The notes under the pieces: generated by a model
Told to the model about the DNA's origin: nothing
Databases searched by the model: none
What the model saw: the letters and a program-made list of their open reading frames with translations, nothing else
DNA from: Tabrizicola flagellatus
GTDB lineage: Bacteria > Pseudomonadota > Alphaproteobacteria > Rhodobacterales > Rhodobacteraceae
Direction of reading: 5' to 3'
DNA length: 64,000 nt
NCBI RefSeq assembly: GCF_008271465.1
Contig: NZ_VMDU01000002.1
Span: 124,001-188,000, forward strand
Program-made: the position numbers and the translations under genes
Shown: positions 1-8,796 of the stretch, one piece after another
Numbering within the stretch: position 1 is the first letter of the stretch
How the letters are laid out: each line of letters begins with the position of its first letter

Positions 1-92
1 AACATACGGTGGGCCTGATCGCCGCCCGGCGTGATCCGCAGACGCCAGTGCTGCAGGCGCTGATCGACGAGGCCGTGCGGCTGTTTCGATAG
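1..92 (+). CDS. 3' end of a probable LysR-type transcriptional regulator (partial)
   Basis: Only the last 29 codons lie in the window, read in the frame starting at base 3 and ending at TAG 90-92. The tail (ending in LQALIDEAVRLFR) has the look of the C-terminal helix of a LysR-type effector domain. LysR regulators are commonly found beside fds formate dehydrogenase operons, and this one ends about 90 bases before fdsG on the same strand. The family call therefore rests partly on context. The DNA-binding part is outside the window. Confidence 0.45.
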   Translation, partial: HTVGLIAARRDPQTPVLQALIDEAVRLFR

Positions 93-140
93 GCTGGGCC
101 TATCAAGCAACGGTATATCGAAATTGAGATTCCTATCAAT
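88..140 (+). promoter_or_regulatory. Candidate regulatory region of the fds operon with stacked symmetric elements
   Basis: The short gap before fdsG carries a perfect 7-bp inverted repeat, GATAGGC (88-94) and GCCTATC (98-104), overlapping the stop codon of the upstream gene. The octamer CCTATCAA occurs twice, at 99-106 and 132-139, 33 bases apart, about three helical turns. ATTGA (123-127) and TCAAT (136-140) form a further arm pair. LysR regulators bind short dyads of this kind, so operator function is plausible. The first dyad could instead act as a small hairpin. Confidence 0.4.
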
Positions 141-179
141 CGGCGTATACATGTGCATGCAAGCCAGAGGTATGCCCGC

Positions 180-638
180 ATGCTCGATTCCCACGCCCAG
201 ACCGACCGGATCGCCGAGATCCTTCAGGCCCATCAGGGGCTGGAGGGTCCGCTCTTGCCGATCCTTCACGCGATCCAGGAGTCCTTCGGTTACATCCCCG
301 AAGCTGCCGTGCCGCAGATCGCCAAGGCGCTGATGCTGTCAAAGGCTGAAGTGCATGGGGTCATCAGCTTCTACCACGATTTCCGCAACAAGCCGTCCGG
401 CCGGCATGTGCTGAAGCTCTGCCGGGCCGAGGCCTGCCAGACAGTTGGTGCGGATGCGGTGGCCGACCGGATCCGGCGCGCCCTGGGCATCGACTGGCAC
501 GAGACCACGCCGGATGGCCGCGTGACGCTGGAGCCGGTGTTCTGCCTTGGCCTCTGCGCCTGCGGGCCGGCGGCGATGGTCGATGGCCGGCTGGTCGGCC
601 GGGTGGACGAGGGCGTGCTGGCGGAGGTGGCGAAATGA
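180..638 (+). CDS. fdsG: NAD-dependent formate dehydrogenase gamma subunit
   Basis: A 152-residue thioredoxin-like [2Fe-2S] protein related to NuoE. It passes electrons within the cytoplasmic formate dehydrogenase that oxidises formate to CO2 with NAD+. Four cysteines fit the family cluster ligands: C81 and C86 (LCRAEAC) and C122 and C126 (FCLGLCACG). I prefer ATG 180, which has AGAGG at 166-170 in front of it. An in-frame GTG at 153 would add nine residues. The stop overlaps the fdsB start as ATGA, and the gene order fdsG-B-A-C-D is the canonical operon. Confidence 0.93.
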   Translation: MLDSHAQTDRIAEILQAHQGLEGPLLPILHAIQESFGYIPEAAVPQIAKALMLSKAEVHGVISFYHDFRNKPSGRHVLKLCRAEACQTVGADAVADRIRRALGIDWHETTPDGRVTLEPVFCLGLCACGPAAMVDGRLVGRVDEGVLAEVAK

Positions 639-2140
639 AGCTCTATGTTCCGCTGGACAGCGCCGCCGTGGCGCTGGGCGCCGACCGCATCGCCCAGGCG
701 ATCCGGGACGAGGCCGCCGCGCGCGGGGTGGCGGTGGAGATCATCCGCAACGGCAGCCGCGGCATGGTCTGGCTGGAGCCGCTGGTCGAGGTGGTGACGG
801 ACGCGGGCCGCATCGGCTTTGGCCCGATGACCCCGGCTGATGTGCCGGGGCTGTTCGGCGATCTTGCCTCGCATCCCAGGGCGCTGGGGCTGGTCGAGGA
901 TCTGCCCTGGATGAAGGGGCAGACCCGGCTGACCTTTGCCCGCGTCGGCGTCATCGACCCGCTGTCGCTGGACGACTACCGCGCGCACGGCGGGCTTGCG
1001 GGGCTGGAGCGCGCGAGGGGGATGAGCAAGGCGGAGATCGTCGCCGAAGTGACGGAGTCCGGCCTGCGGGGCCGGGGCGGCGCGGGTTTCCCGACCGGGA
1101 TAAAGTGGAAGACGGTCTCCGAGGCCCCCGGCGCGCAGAAATACATCGTCTGCAACGCGGATGAAGGGGACAGCGCCACCTTCGCCGACCGCATGTTGAT
1201 GGAGGGCGATCCCTTCTGCCTGATCGAGGGCATGGCGATTGCCGGGCTCGCCTGCGGGGCGAGCAAGGGCTATGTCTATCTGCGCTCGGAATACCCGGTG
1301 GCGATCCGCATCATGCGCGAGGCCGTGCGCATTGCCCGCGCCGCCGGCATCCTGGGCCCGGAATTCGACATGGAAATCCGCGTCGGCGCCGGGGCTTATG
1401 TCTGCGGCGAGGAAACGAGCCTCCTCAACAGCCTGGAAGGCAAGCGCGGCATCGTCCGCGCCAAGCCGCCGCTGCCGGCGCTGCAAGGCTTCCTGGGTCG
1501 ACCGACCGTGGTGAACAACGTGATCTCGCTGGCCTCGGTGCCGGTGATCATGGCCAGGGGCGCGGCCTTCTACAAGGACTTCGGCCTTGGCCGGAGCCGC
1601 GGGACGATCCCGCTGCAGATCGCCGGCAATGTCCGCTTCGGCGGGCTTTACGAATGTGCGTTCGGTTTGACGCTTGGCCAGATCGTGAACGAGATCGGCG
1701 GTGGCACCGCCTCGGGCCGTCCGGTCAAGGCGGTGCAGGTGGGCGGCCCTCTGGGCGCGTGGTTCCCGCCGGCGCTGTTCGACACCCCCTTCGGCTATGA
1801 GGAGTTCGGCGCGCAGGACGGGCTGATCGGCCATGCCGGGCTGACGGTGGCCGACGACACGGTGGACATGCTGCAAATGGCGCGCTTCGCCATGGAGTTC
1901 TGCGCCATCGAAAGCTGCGGCAAGTGCACCCCCTGCCGCATCGGATCGACCCGCGGGGTCGAAACCATCGACCGGCTGGCCCGCGGCGACGCTTCGGCGC
2001 TGCCGATCCTGACCGATCTCTGCAACACCATGAAATTCGGCTCGCTCTGCGCGCTGGGGGGCTTCACCCCCTATCCGGTGCTGAGCGCGCTGACCCATTT
2101 CCCCGATGACTTCGCCCGCGCGAAGGAGGCCGCAGAATGA
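635..2140 (+). CDS. fdsB: NAD-dependent formate dehydrogenase beta subunit (NADH-binding)
   Basis: 501 residues. An N-terminal thioredoxin-like region of about 120 residues is fused to a NuoF-like FMN/NAD(H)-binding module. The glycine-rich FMN/NAD motif GRGGAGFPTG lies near residues 146-156. The 4Fe-4S ligands start at C428, C431 and C434 (ESCGKCTPCR), with the fourth in the later FGSLC motif. The subunit takes electrons from the FdsA/FdsG clusters and reduces NAD+. The gene overlaps fdsG by four bases and fdsA by four bases (ATGA), implying translational coupling. Confidence 0.95.
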   Translation: MKLYVPLDSAAVALGADRIAQAIRDEAAARGVAVEIIRNGSRGMVWLEPLVEVVTDAGRIGFGPMTPADVPGLFGDLASHPRALGLVEDLPWMKGQTRLTFARVGVIDPLSLDDYRAHGGLAGLERARGMSKAEIVAEVTESGLRGRGGAGFPTGIKWKTVSEAPGAQKYIVCNADEGDSATFADRMLMEGDPFCLIEGMAIAGLACGASKGYVYLRSEYPVAIRIMREAVRIARAAGILGPEFDMEIRVGAGAYVCGEETSLLNSLEGKRGIVRAKPPLPALQGFLGRPTVVNNVISLASVPVIMARGAAFYKDFGLGRSRGTIPLQIAGNVRFGGLYECAFGLTLGQIVNEIGGGTASGRPVKAVQVGGPLGAWFPPALFDTPFGYEEFGAQDGLIGHAGLTVADDTVDMLQMARFAMEFCAIESCGKCTPCRIGSTRGVETIDRLARGDASALPILTDLCNTMKFGSLCALGGFTPYPVLSALTHFPDDFARAKEAAE

Positions 2141-5013
2141 AGGACTTCATCATCCCCGACCGCGATTTCGGCACCCCTGCCGCCAAATCGAAACAGATGG
2201 TCACATTGACCATCGACGGCTTCGACGTGACTGTCCCGGAAGGCACCAGCATCATGCGCGCGGCGGCAGAGATCGGGATCTCGGTCCCGAAGCTTTGCGC
2301 CACCGACAGCCTGGATGCCTTCGGATCCTGCCGGCTGTGCCTGGTCGAGATCGAGGGCCGTGCCGGCACCCCGGCTTCCTGCACCACCCCGGTTGCGCCG
2401 GGGCTGAAGGTCCACACCCAGACCGGCAAGCTCAAGCAGCTTCGCCGCGGGGTGATGGAGCTCTACATCTCGGACCACCCGCTGGACTGCCTGACCTGCG
2501 CGGCGAACGGCGACTGCGAATTGCAGGACATGGCCGGCGCCGTGGGCCTGCGCGACGTCCGCTACGAGGCCGTGGAAACCCATTTCCGCCCGCGCAACAC
2601 CAGCGGCGAGGCCAATCCGCAATGGCTGCCAAAGGACGATTCCAACCCTTATTTCACCTATGATCCGTCCAAGTGCATCGTCTGCAGCCGCTGCGTGCGC
2701 GCCTGCGAGGAAGTGCAGGGCACCTTCGCCCTGACGATCGAGGGGCGCGGCTTCGACAGCCGGGTGTCCTTCGGCGCGCGGGGTGACAATGCGCTGGCGT
2801 CCGACTGCGTGTCCTGCGGCGCCTGCGTGCAGGCCTGCCCGACTGCGACGCTTCAAGAGAAGTCGGTCATCGAGATCGGCACGCCCGACCGGTCGATCAT
2901 CACCACCTGCGCCTATTGCGGCGTTGGTTGCAGTTTCAAGGCCGAAATGCGGGGCGATGAGCTTGTCCGCATGACGCCCTACAAGCATGGCAAGGCCAAC
3001 CGGGGCCATTCCTGCGTCAAGGGCCGCTTCGCTTATGGCTATGCCACGCACAAGGACCGCATCCTGAAGCCGATGATCCGCGAGACGATCACCGAACCGT
3101 GGCGCGAGGTGTCCTGGGCCGAGGCGATGGAGTTCGCGGCCAGCCGCATGAAGGCGATCCAGGCGAAATACGGCCGCAACTCGGTGGGGGTGATCACCTC
3201 CAGCCGCTGCACGAACGAGGAAACCTATCTCGTGCAGAAACTGGCCCGCGCGGTGTTCCGGAACAACAATACGGATACCTGTGCGCGGGTCTGCCATTCG
3301 CCCACCGGCTATGGCCTCGGGCAGACCTTCGGCACCAGCGCCGGGACGCAGGATTTCGACTCGGTCGAGGAAGCCGATGTCATCATGGTGATCGGTGCGA
3401 ACCCGCATGCCGGCCACCCGGTCTTTGCCAGCCGGATGAAGAAGCGGCTGCGGCAGGGCGCGAAGCTGATCGTCGTCGATCCTCGGCGGACCGAGACGGT
3501 GGAAGGTCCGCATTTCAAGGCGGCGCATCACCTGGCGCTGACGCCGGGGACGAACGTCGCCGTCGTCTCTGCCATGGCGCATGTGATCGTGACCGAGAAG
3601 CTCTACAACGAGGCCTTCATCCGCACCCGCTGCGACTGGGACGAGTTCGAGGATTATGCCGAGTTCATCAGCGACCCGCGCCACAGCCCCGAGGCGGTGC
3701 AGATGGTCACCGGTGTCCCGGCCCAGGAAATCCGCGCCGCCGCCCGGCTTTACGCCACCGGCGGCAACGCGGCGATCTACTACGGGCTGGGCGTGACCGA
3801 ACATTCGCAGGGCTCGACCACGGTGATCGGGATTGCGAACCTGGCCATGCTGACCGGCAACATCGGCCGGCGCGGCGTGGGGGTGAACCCGCTGCGCGGG
3901 CAGAACAACGTGCAGGGGTCGTGCGACATGGGGTCGTTCCCGCATGAACTGCCGGGCTACCGGCATGTGAAGAACCCCGAGGTCCGCGCGATCTATGAGA
4001 AGGCCTGGGGCGTGACGCTGGATCCGGAACCCGGCCTGCGCATCCCGAACATGCTGGACGCCGCCGTGGAGGGCACGTTCAAGGGGCTCTACTGCCAGGG
4101 CGAGGACATCCTGCAATCCGACCCCGACACCCACCACGTCGCGGCGGGCCTTGCAGCGATGGAATGTGTCATCGTCCACGACCTGTTCCTGAACGAGACC
4201 GCGAACTACGCGCATGTGTTCTTCCCTGGCTCCAGCTTTCTGGAGAAGGACGGCACCTTCACCAACGCCGAACGCCGGATCAACATGGTCCGCAAGGTGA
4301 TGGCGCCGAAACAGGGCTATGCCGACTGGGAAGTGACCCAGATGTTCGCGAACGCGATGGGGGCCAACTGGTCCTACACCCACCCGTCGCAGATCATGGA
4401 AGAGATCGCCATGACCACGCCGTCCTTCGCCGGTGTGACCTATGAGAAGCTGGAAACGATGGGTTCGGTCCAGTGGCCATGCAACGAGAAGGCGCCCGAG
4501 GGGACTCCGCTGATGCACATCGACGGGTTCGTGCGCGGCAAGGGCAAGTTCATCCGCACCGAATATGTCGCGACGGACGAAAAGACCGGCCCGCGCTTCC
4601 CGCTGTTGCTGACCACGGGGCGTATACTGTCGCAATACAACGTCGGCGCGCAGACCCGGCGGACGGCGAACGTGGTCTGGCACAGCGAGGACGTGCTGGA
4701 GATCCACCCGCACGACGCCGAGAACCGGGGCATCCGCGAGGGCGACCTGGTGCGGCTGGCCAGCCGGTCTGGAGAGACGACCCTGCGCGCGACGATCACC
4801 GACAAGGTGTCGCCGGGCGTGGTCTATACGACCTTCCACTTCCCCGGGACGCAAGCCAACGTCATCACGACGGACTTCTCCGACTGGGCGACCAACTGCC
4901 CGGAATACAAGGTGACGGCGGTGCAGGTCAGCCCGTCGAACGGGCCGACCGAGTGGCAGAAGGAATACGAGGCCCAGGCTGCCCTGTCGCGTCGTATCCT
5001 GGCCGCGGAATGA
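2137..5013 (+). CDS. fdsA: NAD-dependent formate dehydrogenase alpha subunit, Mo-bis-MGD catalytic
   Basis: 958 residues, the usual FdsA length. An N-terminal [2Fe-2S] ferredoxin-like domain, NuoG-like and 4Fe-4S ferredoxin cysteine sets (residues about 50-245) and a further 4Fe-4S site (CAYCGVGCSFK) precede the molybdopterin domain. The Mo ligand is cysteine, not selenocysteine: C386 in RVCHSPTG, followed by H387. R587 sits in PLRGQNN. These are the active-site positions I recall for the R. capsulatus enzyme, with identical numbering. The enzyme works in formate detoxification and C1 energy metabolism. A 983-residue antisense reading frame across this gene is a GC-rich shadow. Confidence 0.97.
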   Translation: MKDFIIPDRDFGTPAAKSKQMVTLTIDGFDVTVPEGTSIMRAAAEIGISVPKLCATDSLDAFGSCRLCLVEIEGRAGTPASCTTPVAPGLKVHTQTGKLKQLRRGVMELYISDHPLDCLTCAANGDCELQDMAGAVGLRDVRYEAVETHFRPRNTSGEANPQWLPKDDSNPYFTYDPSKCIVCSRCVRACEEVQGTFALTIEGRGFDSRVSFGARGDNALASDCVSCGACVQACPTATLQEKSVIEIGTPDRSIITTCAYCGVGCSFKAEMRGDELVRMTPYKHGKANRGHSCVKGRFAYGYATHKDRILKPMIRETITEPWREVSWAEAMEFAASRMKAIQAKYGRNSVGVITSSRCTNEETYLVQKLARAVFRNNNTDTCARVCHSPTGYGLGQTFGTSAGTQDFDSVEEADVIMVIGANPHAGHPVFASRMKKRLRQGAKLIVVDPRRTETVEGPHFKAAHHLALTPGTNVAVVSAMAHVIVTEKLYNEAFIRTRCDWDEFEDYAEFISDPRHSPEAVQMVTGVPAQEIRAAARLYATGGNAAIYYGLGVTEHSQGSTTVIGIANLAMLTGNIGRRGVGVNPLRGQNNVQGSCDMGSFPHELPGYRHVKNPEVRAIYEKAWGVTLDPEPGLRIPNMLDAAVEGTFKGLYCQGEDILQSDPDTHHVAAGLAAMECVIVHDLFLNETANYAHVFFPGSSFLEKDGTFTNAERRINMVRKVMAPKQGYADWEVTQMFANAMGANWSYTHPSQIMEEIAMTTPSFAGVTYEKLETMGSVQWPCNEKAPEGTPLMHIDGFVRGKGKFIRTEYVATDEKTGPRFPLLLTTGRILSQYNVGAQTRRTANVVWHSEDVLEIHPHDAENRGIREGDLVRLASRSGETTLRATITDKVSPGVVYTTFHFPGTQANVITTDFSDWATNCPEYKVTAVQVSPSNGPTEWQKEYEAQAALSRRILAAE

Positions 5014-5822
5014 AGGGCGCACGGGCCACGCCCCGGCTGGTCTTCGGTCCCTCGGTGATTCCGGGGGCCCAACCTGGCCAGCGTGTGCTGCCCGAGGAGG
5101 TGGCCGTCGCGCTGTCCTTCAACGGGACGACCCAGGCGGTGATGATGGCGACGCCGGCGGATCTGGAGGACTTCGGGGTGGGTTTCGCGCTGACGGAGGG
5201 GATCGCCCGGCCCGAGGAGATCCTGTCGGTCGAGGTGGTCGAGGTCGCGCGTGGCATGGACGTGCAGGTCTGGCTGCGTCCCGAGGCCGAGGCGCGGCTC
5301 AAGGCGCGGCGGCGGGTGATGGTGGGGCCGGTGGGCTGCGGGCTCTGCGGCATCGACTCGATCGACCAGGCGCTGCGTGAGGTTCCGGTGGTGGCGCCCT
5401 CGCGGTTCCGGATGACGCCCGCGCAGGTGCTGGCGGCGGTGGCGGCGCTTCCGGGGGAGCAGCGGCTGCACGATGCGACCCGGGCGGTGCATGGCGCGGC
5501 GTTCTGGAACGGGCGGGTGCTGCTTTCGCGCGAGGATGTTGGCCGGCACAACGCGCTGGACAAGCTGGTGGGCGGGATGGTCCGCGAGGGCATCCGGCCG
5601 GAGGGCGCGGTGGTGCTGACCTCGCGCGTCTCGACCGACATGGTGCAGAAGGTCGCCATGCTGGGGGCGCCGATGGTGATTGCCGTCTCGGCCCCGACGG
5701 TCGCCGCGGTGGAGTTGGCGGAGGCCTCGGGGATCACCCTGGTGGCGCTCGCGAAGGGGGACCGGTTCGAGGTCTTCTCGCATACGGATCGGATTCTGAC
5801 GGAGGTGCCGCATGTCGGTTGA
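5010..5822 (+). CDS. fdsC: Formate dehydrogenase maturation sulfurtransferase FdsC/FdhD
   Basis: 270 residues of the FdhD family. These proteins bind bis-MGD and help insert the sulfurated molybdenum cofactor into formate dehydrogenase. The family cysteine pair is visible as C110 and C113 in GCGLCGID. The conserved stretch SREDVGRHNALDKLVG follows in the C-terminal half. ATG 5010 overlaps the fdsA stop (ATGA), which fixes the start; a longer frame reaching back to 4473 lies inside fdsA and is not real. The end overlaps fdsD by 11 bases. Confidence 0.93.
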   Translation: MKGARATPRLVFGPSVIPGAQPGQRVLPEEVAVALSFNGTTQAVMMATPADLEDFGVGFALTEGIARPEEILSVEVVEVARGMDVQVWLRPEAEARLKARRRVMVGPVGCGLCGIDSIDQALREVPVVAPSRFRMTPAQVLAAVAALPGEQRLHDATRAVHGAAFWNGRVLLSREDVGRHNALDKLVGGMVREGIRPEGAVVLTSRVSTDMVQKVAMLGAPMVIAVSAPTVAAVELAEASGITLVALAKGDRFEVFSHTDRILTEVPHVG

Positions 5823-6039
5823 AAAGATCACGCGGATGGCGAACGACATCGCCAAGTTCATGGAATCGAAGCCGCATGACGAGGGGGCGGCCCTGCTCGC
5901 CGCCCATATCAACGACTTCTGGGATCCCCGGATGCGGCGGCAGCTGTTCGAGATCATCGACGCGGGCGGGGCGGGGCTGCGGCCGCTGGTGCTCGACGCG
6001 GCCAGCGCGATCCGGCGGCCGGTGGCCGAGGCGGCGTGA
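5812..6039 (+). CDS. fdsD: NAD-dependent formate dehydrogenase delta subunit
   Basis: A small 75-residue protein matching the FdsD family in size and position, as the last gene of fdsGBACD. It is acidic to neutral and has no cysteine, so it does not bind a cluster. The family is needed for a stable or active FdsABG complex. Its start lies inside the last codons of fdsC, an 11-base overlap. A 15-base dyad follows the stop at 6043-6057. Confidence 0.88.
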   Translation: MSVEKITRMANDIAKFMESKPHDEGAALLAAHINDFWDPRMRRQLFEIIDAGGAGLRPLVLDAASAIRRPVAEAA

Positions 6040-6042
6040 GGC

Positions 6043-6057
6043 TGTCCACGGTGGACA
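6043..6057. promoter_or_regulatory. Perfect 7-bp dyad after fdsD
   Basis: TGTCCAC and GTGGACA are separated by one base, just after the fdsD stop and about 95 bases before the next gene. It is too short for a strong terminator and has no T-run. It could be an operator for the downstream proC-like gene or a chance palindrome. Confidence 0.3.
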
Positions 6058-6152
6058 AAGTCTGAGACACCAGACTTTTCAATGACTTGGTCGCGGACGT
6101 TCAGGGTTTCTTAACCTCGTTCAGCATGCGCCTGGAGCGGGGGGAGAGCGCC

Positions 6153-6899
6153 GTGCGGCTGGGGTTCATCGGGACGGGAAACATCACCGCGGCGATGGTC
6201 GAAGGGCTGGGCGGCGGGGTGGTCCTGTCGCCGCGCGGCGCTGCGATGGCGGCGGACCTGGCCCGGCGGTTCCCCGATGTGACGGTGGCCGAGAGCAATC
6301 AGGCCGTCGTCGATCAGAGCGACATGGTGGTGCTGGCGATCCGGCCGCAGGTGGCGGAGGAAGTCGTGCGCGCGCTGCGGTTCCGGGCCGGGCAGAAGCT
6401 GCTGAGCCTGGTCGCGGCAACGCCGGTCGAGGTGATCCGGGGCTGGATCGGGCTTGATCTGCCGGTGATCCGGGCGATCCCGCTGCCCTTCGTGGCCGAC
6501 CGGCGCTGCGTGACGCCGATCATTCCGCCGGACGTGGAGGTAGCGGCGCTGTTCGACCGGCTGGGGCAAGCGGTGTAGTGTCAGAGCCAGGCCGAGTTCG
6601 ATCTGCTGGCGGTCGGCTCGGCGCTGATGGGGAGCTACTTCGGCCTCCTGGAGCTGGCCGAGGGCTGGCTGGTGGAGAGCGGTCTGCCGGAGGCGACGGC
6701 GAGGGACTACATGGCGGGGCTGTTCGCGAACCTGGGCCGGGTGGCGGAAGACTCGGAGAAGGCGTTCGGCGCGCTGCGCAAGGAGTATTCGACGAAGGGC
6801 GGGCTGAACGAGCAGGTGTTCCGGGTGTTCGTCGAGGCCGGCGGGGTCAAGGCGCTGCGCCTGGCCTTGGATCAGGTGCTGGAGCGGGTGCGTGGGTGA
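6153..6899 (+). pseudogene. proC-like pyrroline-5-carboxylate reductase family gene interrupted by an in-frame TAG
   Basis: The first segment (to 6578) starts with a Rossmann nucleotide-binding motif, RLGFIGTGNITAAM, and has the ProC-type stretch AIRPQVAEEVV. The second segment (about 6579-6899) is in the same frame and has the helical dimerisation part of the family (LMGSYFGLLELAEGWLVESG). The only break is TAG at 6576-6578, codon 142 from GTG 6153. Reading through gives about 248 residues, near the family length. A C-to-T change in a CAG codon would explain it; sequencing error is also possible. GGAG at 6143-6146 supports GTG 6153. An NAD(P)-binding protein after fdsD is common in related genomes, as I recall. 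The substrate is unknown. Confidence 0.7.
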
Positions 6900-6904
6900 C
6901 AGGT

Positions 6905-6960
6905 CGCCCCCACCCCCTTCCCCTCCCCACGGAGGGGGAGGGGAGGCGCGGGGCGCGGCG
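6905..6960 (+). repeat. GC-rich palindromic intergenic repeat, family 2, copy 1
   Basis: A C-run arm and a G-run arm around CCCCACGGAGGGG, followed by the tail GGCGCGGGGCGCGGCG. A close copy lies at 22912-22970 with the same tail, and a diverged copy lies at 49132-49180 inside xdhC. This copy sits directly after the proC-like pseudogene, where its hairpin could also end transcription. Confidence 0.75.
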
Positions 6961-6983
6961 GCGGTGCGGAACAGGACGCGGTG

Positions 6984-7047
6984 GCGCCGGCCGCGGCGTT
7001 GGAGCCTCCGGCGGGAGTATTTGGAAAAGGGCAAATGGCCTGGGCGG
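6984..7047 (+). repeat. Dispersed repeat, family 1 (AGTATTTGG subtype), copy E
   Basis: A GC-rich imperfect hairpin followed by GGGAGTATTTGG and AAAGGGCAAATG. It matches the copy at 29571-29636 most closely, and more loosely the three copies at 31971, 47597 and 54565, which carry GATATTT and ACAGATGAAAG. All five lie on the plus strand. The repeat is in the gap between the proC-like pseudogene and the convergent rfbA. Confidence 0.65.
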
Positions 7048-7063
7048 GTGCCTGGGCCAGGCG

Positions 7064-7954
7064 TCAGCGTTTCGGGGCGGAGTGGTCCTTGAGGACGCTG
7101 GCGAGGTGGATGCCGTAGCTCGACTTGCCGAAGACCTGGGCCTGGCGTTCCATCCCGGCGCGGTCGATCCAGCCCATCTGGAAGGCGATCTCGTCCGGGG
7201 AGCCGACCTGCATGCCCTGGCGGTCCTGTAGCGTGCGGACGAAGTTGCCGGCGTCGAGGAGGCTGCCGGGCGTGCCGGTATCCAGCCAGGCAAAGCCGCG
7301 GCCCATGCGTTCGACCTGGAGCGAGCCTTCGGCGCGGTAGTGTTCTAGGACATCGACGATTTCGAGCTCTCCCCTCGGGGAGGGTTTGATCTGGGCGGCG
7401 ATGTCGGGGGCGCGGCCATCAAGGAAGTAAAGGCCGGTGATGGCGAAGCTGGAGGGAGGGTTCTTCGGCTTTTCGATGATCTGGGTGACGCGGCCATCGG
7501 CATCGAAGGCGGCGACGCCGTAACGCTCGGGATCGGCGACATGGTAGCCGAAGACCGTGCCGCCCGTGGGCTGCTGGTCGGCGCGCTTCAGCATCTCGGG
7601 CAGGCCGTGGCCGAAGAAGATGTTATCGCCGAGGACCATGGCCGAGGGCGCGCCGGCGAGGAAATCGCGGGCGAGGAGATAGGCCTGGGCGAGGCCTTCG
7701 GGTTTCTCCTGCACGATCCAGGTGAAGGACAGCCCCCACTGGCGACCGTCGCCGAGGAGGCGCTGGAACTGCGGCTGGTCCTCGGGCGTGGTGATCAGCG
7801 CGATGTCGCGGATGCCGGCGAGCATCAGGACCGAGATCGGATAGTAGATCATCGGCTTGTCGTAGATCGGCAGAAGCTGCTTAGAGACGCCCAGCGTGAT
7901 CGGCCAGAGGCGCGAGCCGGTGCCTCCGGCGAGGACGATGCCTTTGCGGGTCAT
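7064..7954 (-). CDS. rfbA: Glucose-1-phosphate thymidylyltransferase
   Basis: 296 residues. It makes dTDP-glucose from glucose 1-phosphate and dTTP, the first step of dTDP-L-rhamnose synthesis. The nucleotide-binding signature GGTGSRLWP is at residues 10-18, followed by the sugar-binding stretch KQLLPIYDKPMIYYP and the GDNIFFG metal-site region. I chose ATG at 7954 because it overlaps the rfbD stop (ATGA on the minus strand). It is the last gene of rfbCBDA. Confidence 0.95.
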   Translation of the reverse strand: MTRKGIVLAGGTGSRLWPITLGVSKQLLPIYDKPMIYYPISVLMLAGIRDIALITTPEDQPQFQRLLGDGRQWGLSFTWIVQEKPEGLAQAYLLARDFLAGAPSAMVLGDNIFFGHGLPEMLKRADQQPTGGTVFGYHVADPERYGVAAFDADGRVTQIIEKPKNPPSSFAITGLYFLDGRAPDIAAQIKPSPRGELEIVDVLEHYRAEGSLQVERMGRGFAWLDTGTPGSLLDAGNFVRTLQDRQGMQVGSPDEIAFQMGWIDRAGMERQAQVFGKSSYGIHLASVLKDHSAPKR

Positions 7955-8796
7955 GGGCGCAACTCCTGCACTATGGCGGCGAGACCCGCGCGCCAGTCGG
8001 GGCGCGGGATGCCGAATGCTGCCGTGAATGAACTGCAATCGAGGCGGGAATTCAGCGGTCTCTGGGCCGGGGTGGGGTATTCGCTGGTCGGGATGTCGTT
8101 GATCCGGCAGGGAAGGCCGGCCTCGGCCATGATCGCGCGGGCGAAATCGGCCCAGCTGGTGTCGGGGCTGCCCGAGAAGTGATGCGTGCCGCCGGGCGCG
8201 CCGTCAGTCATGGCCTTGGCAGCGATGAGGAGCGCGTCGGCGATCGCGGCGGCCGGGGTGGGGCCGCCGATCTGGTCGGCGACGACGTTCAGGCTTTCAC
8301 GCTCGGCCCCAAGGCGGAGCATGGTCTTGACGAAATTCGTGCCGTGGGCGGAGACGACCCAGGAGGTGCGCAGGATGAGGTGGGGGCCGCCCGCCGCGCG
8401 GATGCCTTGCTCCCCGGCCAGTTTCGACCGGCCGTAGGCGTTCAGCGGCGCGGTCGGGTGGTCGGGGGCGAAGGGCTGGCTGCCCGTGCCGTCGAAGACA
8501 TAATCGGTGGAGAGGTGCAGGAAGGGGATGCCCTTTGCGGCGGCGGCTTTCGCCATGGCGGCGGGGGCCTCGCCGTTCACGGTGGTGGCGGCGGCTTCCT
8601 CGGTTTCCGCCTTGTCGACGGCGGTCCATGCGGCGGCGTTGATGATTGCGTCGGCGTCATGGGCCGCGATGGCGGCGGCGCAGGCGGCGGGGTTGAGGAG
8701 GTCGGCATCCTCACGCCCGAGGAAGGTGGCGTCGGAGGCGAGGCGCTGAAGCTCGCGCGCGACCTGGCCGGTTTTGCCGAAGACGAGGAGTTTCAT
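7951..8796 (-). CDS. rfbD: dTDP-4-dehydrorhamnose reductase
   Basis: 281 residues of the short-chain dehydrogenase fold. It reduces dTDP-4-keto-L-rhamnose to dTDP-L-rhamnose. The N-terminal FGKTGQVA loop replaces the usual GxxGxxG, as is normal for Rfb[11 protein letters not shown] is at residues 94-103 and the catalytic Y121-x3-K125 in YGRSK. The start at 8796 overlaps the rfbB stop by four bases, so the four rfb genes look translationally coupled. Confidence 0.95.
   Translation of the reverse strand: MKLLVFGKTGQVARELQRLASDATFLGREDADLLNPAACAAAIAAHDADAIINAAAWTAVDKAETEEAAATTVNGEAPAAMAKAAAAKGIPFLHLSTDYVFDGTGSQPFAPDHPTAPLNAYGRSKLAGEQGIRAAGGPHLILRTSWVVSAHGTNFVKTMLRLGAERESLNVVADQIGGPTPAAAIADALLIAAKAMTDGAPGGTHHFSGSPDTSWADFARAIMAEAGLPCRINDIPTSEYPTPAQRPLNSRLDCSSFTAAFGIPRPDWRAGLAAIVQELRP

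Noticed and set aside
2071-5022. 983-codon open frame on the minus strand
   Set aside because: Exactly antisense to fdsA. It is a product of high GC3 in fdsA, rich in Arg, Ala and Gly with no family features. Similar long antisense frames over pheT, dnaE and the cluster were dropped for the same reason.
7360-7390. CTCCCCTCGGGGAG palindrome in rfbA as another repeat insertion
   Set aside because: The encoded SPRGELEIVDV is normal RfbA sequence, so the palindrome is chance from codon use.
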